7,076 bases of DNA, taken from positions 1-7,076 of the forward strand of contig JACVJG010000144.1 in the NCBI GenBank assembly GCA_015711875.1, written 5' to 3'. Source of the stretch: Candidatus Solincola jinzensis (GTDB taxonomy: Bacteria; Actinomycetota; Geothermincolia; Geothermincolales; RBG-13-55-18). The number at the start of each line of letters is the position of its first letter. Position 1 is the stretch's first letter. Position numbers and translations under genes: made by a program. The notes beneath the pieces were generated by a model that saw only the letters and a program-made list of their open reading frames with translations, searched no databases and had not been told where the DNA came from. This document shows, in pieces, positions 4,880-7,076 of this stretch.

Positions 4880-5710
4880 ATGATGTGGCTCCAGTTGCGT
4901 CGCGGTTTTGCCTTGGCTCTGGCGACAGCTTTGTCGCTCGCGTTGGGGCTGTCCGCCTTTTCATGCGCGCCGGATACGGAGAACGCAGGCGAACCATGGG
5001 CGGAGGGAGTGGGCGAGAGGCCGAAAAACCGCTTCTCCTTCCTGGTATGCGGCGACCCCCATGCCCGCAGCGATCTTCTGCGCGAGATAATCGGCCAGGC
5101 GCGTCCGGGGGAGTTCCTGGTGATCACCGGGGATATCTCCACCGGCAAGGGTTTGGACGAGATGCGGCGCATGAGGGATTTCCTTGACGGCACCGGCGTC
5201 GAGTATCACGTCATCCCGGGCGACAACGACATGCCGCGCGGAGACGTGTCCGTTTTCAGCGAGGTCTTCGGGCCGGACCATCATTTCCTAGATATCCAGG
5301 ACGCCCGCCTCGTTTTCTTGAACGACGCCGTGGCGGGGGTGGGGTGTCCAGATGAGCAGCTGGCGTGGTTAGAGGAGACGCTCTCGGGGCTTGAAGGGGA
5401 AAAGACGGTCATCGCGTTCGCCCACGTTCCTCCGGGGGCACCACTTGACGTGGGCAGGGGCGGCTTTCAAGCCCGGGAGACTGAGAGCGCGCGCGAGATG
5501 CTGGACATCCTTGCCCGTGCGGGGTCGCCCGTCCTTTACTGCGGCCACATCCACGCATATATGCTTTACAGCTCCGGCCCCCCGCGGGTGGTGGTCAGCG
5601 GGGGGGCGGGAGCCGATCCCCACCTGTCTGAGCAATCGGGCGGCTTCCACCATTTCCTCCGCGTCACCGTGGATGGCGGTGAAGTGAGCGAAGAGGTCAT
5701 CCGGCTCTGA
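4880..5710 (+). CDS. Exported calcineurin-like metallophosphoesterase
   Basis: A 276-residue protein. Residues 1-28 form a signal peptide with RR at 7-8 and a long Ala/Leu core. Cys29 follows SAFS, a poor lipobox, so either lipidation or simple secretion is possible. The metal-binding blocks of the calcineurin-like fold follow in order: GDPH (Asp59, His61), TGDIS (Asp85), PGDND (114-117), AFAHVPP (His182) and CGHIHAY (His223, His225). Such enzymes bind two metal ions and cleave phosphate esters; the substrate cannot be told. The third block, normally GNH(D/E), reads GDND: the usual Asn ligand is Asp115 and the catalytic His position is Asn116. This is a variant known in some subfamilies and may change activity. 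Two adjacent ATGs (4880, 4883) follow GAGAGGTG; the first is used. It stands alone, with large gaps on both sides. Confidence 0.88.
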   Translation: MMWLQLRRGFALALATALSLALGLSAFSCAPDTENAGEPWAEGVGERPKNRFSFLVCGDPHARSDLLREIIGQARPGEFLVITGDISTGKGLDEMRRMRDFLDGTGVEYHVIPGDNDMPRGDVSVFSEVFGPDHHFLDIQDARLVFLNDAVAGVGCPDEQLAWLEETLSGLEGEKTVIAFAHVPPGAPLDVGRGGFQARETESAREMLDILARAGSPVLYCGHIHAYMLYSSGPPRVVVSGGAGADPHLSEQSGGFHHFLRVTVDGGEVSEEVIRL

Positions 5711-5849
5711 CCTCTGCGGCACCGGAGGAAATGGAGACGACGGCATCCCTGCGCACCGCGCCATTTGCTGCCGCGATCCGCTTTCCATCCCGCTGCGGTA
5801 CCGGCATATGAGCGATTCGCCCCGGGGAGAACAGGCCCCGGAAAGGGGA

Positions 5850-5875
5850 AGACCCCGTTGGGGGGAACGGGGTCT
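5850..5875 (+). terminator. Perfect 10-bp hairpin with G6 loop, possible terminator
   Basis: AGACCCCGTT (5850-5859) and AACGGGGTCT (5866-5875) pair without mismatch around a loop of six G. It lies 140 bases after the phosphoesterase stop. No U-run follows on the plus strand. It is very stable, so it may stop or process transcripts without a U tail. Confidence 0.5.
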
Positions 5876-5966
5876 CGTGTCGGCAGCTAGTGTGCTTGCT
5901 TGCACCCATTGAGGGAAATTGCCGGTAAACTCATGGGGGATACCTAGCTACCTCATTATCATATTC

Positions 5967-6000
5967 GGAAAGGAGGGTTAAGTCCTTTAGCCCTTTTTCC
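5967..6000 (+). terminator. Terminator-like pair of alternative hairpins
   Basis: AAAGGA (5969-5974) pairs with TCCTTT (5983-5988) around an 8-base loop. Alternatively GGAAAGGAGG (5967-5976) pairs with CCCTTTTTCC (5991-6000), with two wobbles and one mismatch. The two folds exclude each other. A run of five T lies inside the second fold. This resembles an attenuator, but no gene follows on this strand. Confidence 0.3.
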
Positions 6001-6365
6001 GCCCCGCGAGCGCGGGCCATGCGCGGCCCTACCGCTTTTGAGGCAGGACCGCGTTTTTCTTGCCGCCACCGCATCAAGCTGCCGGTTGAGCATGAGGGGC
6101 GATAACCGGCTCTCTCCTCTCTCCCGTGGTCGTCCTGAATAAGGCTATCGCCACATTTGAGCCCGCTTTTCTTGATCGCTGGCATCGCGCGCCGGGAAGG
6201 CCCGCTGGGGCGGGATGGCCACCCCACTTGTTCTCCTGGCGTTCCCGCAACCTCTCCCACCCGCCCATGAAGGCCGGCAAAGCCACCCCGTTGCCGTTTC
6301 CTTTACCACATGGCCGCACCCGCGTTTTTCGCCCCCAAGGGAAAAGGATCAGAGGTGCCATATTC

Positions 6366-6411
6366 CCCGTAAAGGACGAGGCGCGCGGGTTGCGCGGTGA
6401 GGTTTTACGGG
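6366..6411. repeat. Nested inverted repeats
   Basis: An outer stem CCCGTAAA (6366-6373) / TTTACGGG (6404-6411) is perfect over eight pairs. Inside it CGCGC (6382-6386) pairs with GCGCG (6392-6396) around GGGTT. Two stems joined by an internal loop fold on either strand. It lies some 45-90 bases past the regulator stop. Confidence 0.4.
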
Positions 6412-6416
6412 AACGG

Positions 6417-6435
6417 AAAGGCGCCGAGCGCCCCT
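6417..6435 (-). terminator. Possible terminator of the LytTR regulator gene
   Basis: On the minus strand AGGGGCGC pairs with GCGCCTTT around a three-base loop, with two G-T wobbles, starting about 20 bases past the stop codon. The only U-rich tail is the end of the stem itself, so the call is tentative. It is the nearest structure to the gene end. Confidence 0.35.
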
Positions 6436-6454
6436 TCTTCCCTGCCGTGGCCTT

Positions 6455-7076
6455 TTAAATGCCCAACATCTCGCGCAGCAATACCGCCTGGCGGCGGGAA
6501 ACCGGCACCCGGCTCTCCTTCTCGTCCGTGAGGGTCACGATGAGGGAGTTGCGGGAGAGGCGCACGATCTGGTTGACCTTCTTGAGATTGACGATGAAGC
6601 TACGGTGGGTGCGGAAAAAGGAGCGGCGGTCCAGCATCTTCTCCAGCTCGGCCAGGCTGTAGGTGGTGAGATAGGACTCGTTGTAGGTGTGCAGGTTGGC
6701 GTACTCCAGCTTGGTGTCGATGTAATAGATGTCCTCCATGGGGATGAGCTTGATGGTGTCGCCTTTCTGCACCGGCACTTGTTCCAGGCGCGGTATCTCC
6801 CTTTCCGCCTCGCGCGCGGTCTTACGCGCCCTGCCCACGCGGTCAAGCACCACCTTGACCCTGGCCGCCAGCTCCAGGGGGCTGAAGGGCTTGGGGACGT
6901 AGTCGTCCGCTCCGCCGCGCAGGCCGATGACCTTCGATTGCTCGTCGTCGATGGCCGTGAGCATGATGACCGGGATATCCCTGGTGGCGTCGTCCGCCTT
7001 CAGGCGCATGAGTACCTGCCACCCGTCCACCTTGGGCATCATCACGTCCAGGATCACGAGGTCGGGATCGATTTCC
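6455..7076 (-). CDS. LytTR-family response regulator (receiver + LytTR DNA-binding domain), 5' end outside window
   Basis: The minus strand is open from the window edge to a TAA at 6455-6457; 206 residues are visible and the start of the receiver is missing. The internal GTG at 7057 is not the real start because the frame continues as EIDPDLVILD before it. Receiver landmarks are the phosphorylation Asp10 (visible numbering) in LVILDVMMPKVDGW, Thr40 in VIMLTA, and Lys62 in YVPKPFSPLEL. A charged, Arg/Glu-rich linker (80-96) leads to a complete LytTR domain (about 100-203). Its typical segments are IPMEDIYYIDTKLEYANLHT, FFRTHRSFIVNLKKV and the C-terminal VPVSRRQAVLLREML. Such regulators respond to a partner histidine kinase and bind direct repeats upstream of target promoters. 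The partner kinase, if adjacent, lies outside the window. The receiver end looks OmpR/CheY-like. Targets unknown. Confidence 0.95.
   Translation of the reverse strand, partial: EIDPDLVILDVMMPKVDGWQVLMRLKADDATRDIPVIMLTAIDDEQSKVIGLRGGADDYVPKPFSPLELAARVKVVLDRVGRARKTAREAEREIPRLEQVPVQKGDTIKLIPMEDIYYIDTKLEYANLHTYNESYLTTYSLAELEKMLDRRSFFRTHRSFIVNLKKVNQIVRLSRNSLIVTLTDEKESRVPVSRRQAVLLREMLGI

Larger units (their letters stand above)
5711..6454. other. 744-base gap between convergent genes, hairpin-rich, no supported gene
   Basis: The flanking genes both end here, so no promoter or leader is required, and 744 bases is long for that arrangement. The open frames give Arg/Pro-rich translations on both strands without any family resemblance. 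Hairpins at 5850-5875, 5969-6000, 6366-6411 and 6417-6435 are listed separately. Smaller stems also occur: CCCGC/GCGGG at about 6013-6026 and 6199-6212. Related strings CCGCGTTTTTC occur twice (near 6050 and 6321), with a similar CCCGCTTTTC near 6163. It could be decayed coding DNA or hold an unrecognised RNA. Confidence 0.55.

Noticed and set aside
5711..6454. Riboswitch (c-di-GMP, c-di-AMP, cobalamin, TPP, fluoride)
   Set aside because: Hallmark boxes were not found, and no gene lies downstream in either direction.
6126..6458. Plus-strand frame of 110 codons in the convergent gap
   Set aside because: Its translation is Pro/Arg-rich without motifs, lacks a ribosome site, and runs through the inverted repeats into the regulator stop.

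Overview
The window is 7,076 bases of GC-rich bacterial DNA. It carries genes typical of a strict anaerobe that meets occasional oxygen: a 2-hydroxyacyl-CoA dehydratase subunit, a rubredoxin and a class A flavodiiron protein. The GC-rich codon use, the cysteine-rich 4Fe-4S family, the pilin-type domain and a receiver-LytTR regulator suggest an uncultured anaerobic lineage. A deep-branching Actinomycetota is my best guess, but nothing here proves the phylum.

Layout. Bases 1-520 (minus) hold most of a 2-hydroxyacyl-CoA dehydratase subunit, cut by the window edge. A short divergent promoter region (521-688) separates it from a plus-strand pair, rubredoxin (689-847) and flavodiiron protein (896-2080). 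After a 418-base gap come two minus-strand genes: a small lipoprotein with a pilin-type head domain (2499-2822) and, upstream of it, an unrecognised helical protein (3128-3442). The 305 bases between them hold degenerate direct repeats. A divergent region with a strong inverted repeat leads to a broken plus-strand iron-sulfur gene (3600-4128). It has lost its middle, changed frame and lost one cluster cysteine. A minus-strand tRNA-Ala(CGC) with a long hairpin behind it follows (4153-4262). A 617-base repeat- and hairpin-rich gap precedes an exported metallophosphoesterase (4880-5710). A 744-base convergent gap with several hairpins separates that from a LytTR response regulator on the minus strand (6455-7076), whose receiver start lies outside the window.

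How the genes fit together. Rubredoxin and flavodiiron protein form a standard electron-delivery pair that reduces O2 (or NO) to harmless products. Next to an oxygen-labile dehydratase this makes sense as protection, though co-regulation is only inferred. The remaining genes look like single units without an evident shared pathway. I found no CRISPR array, transposase, phage gene or defence system. The most unusual items are the pilin-head lipoprotein, the decaying Fe-S gene, and the structured repeats in the gaps.
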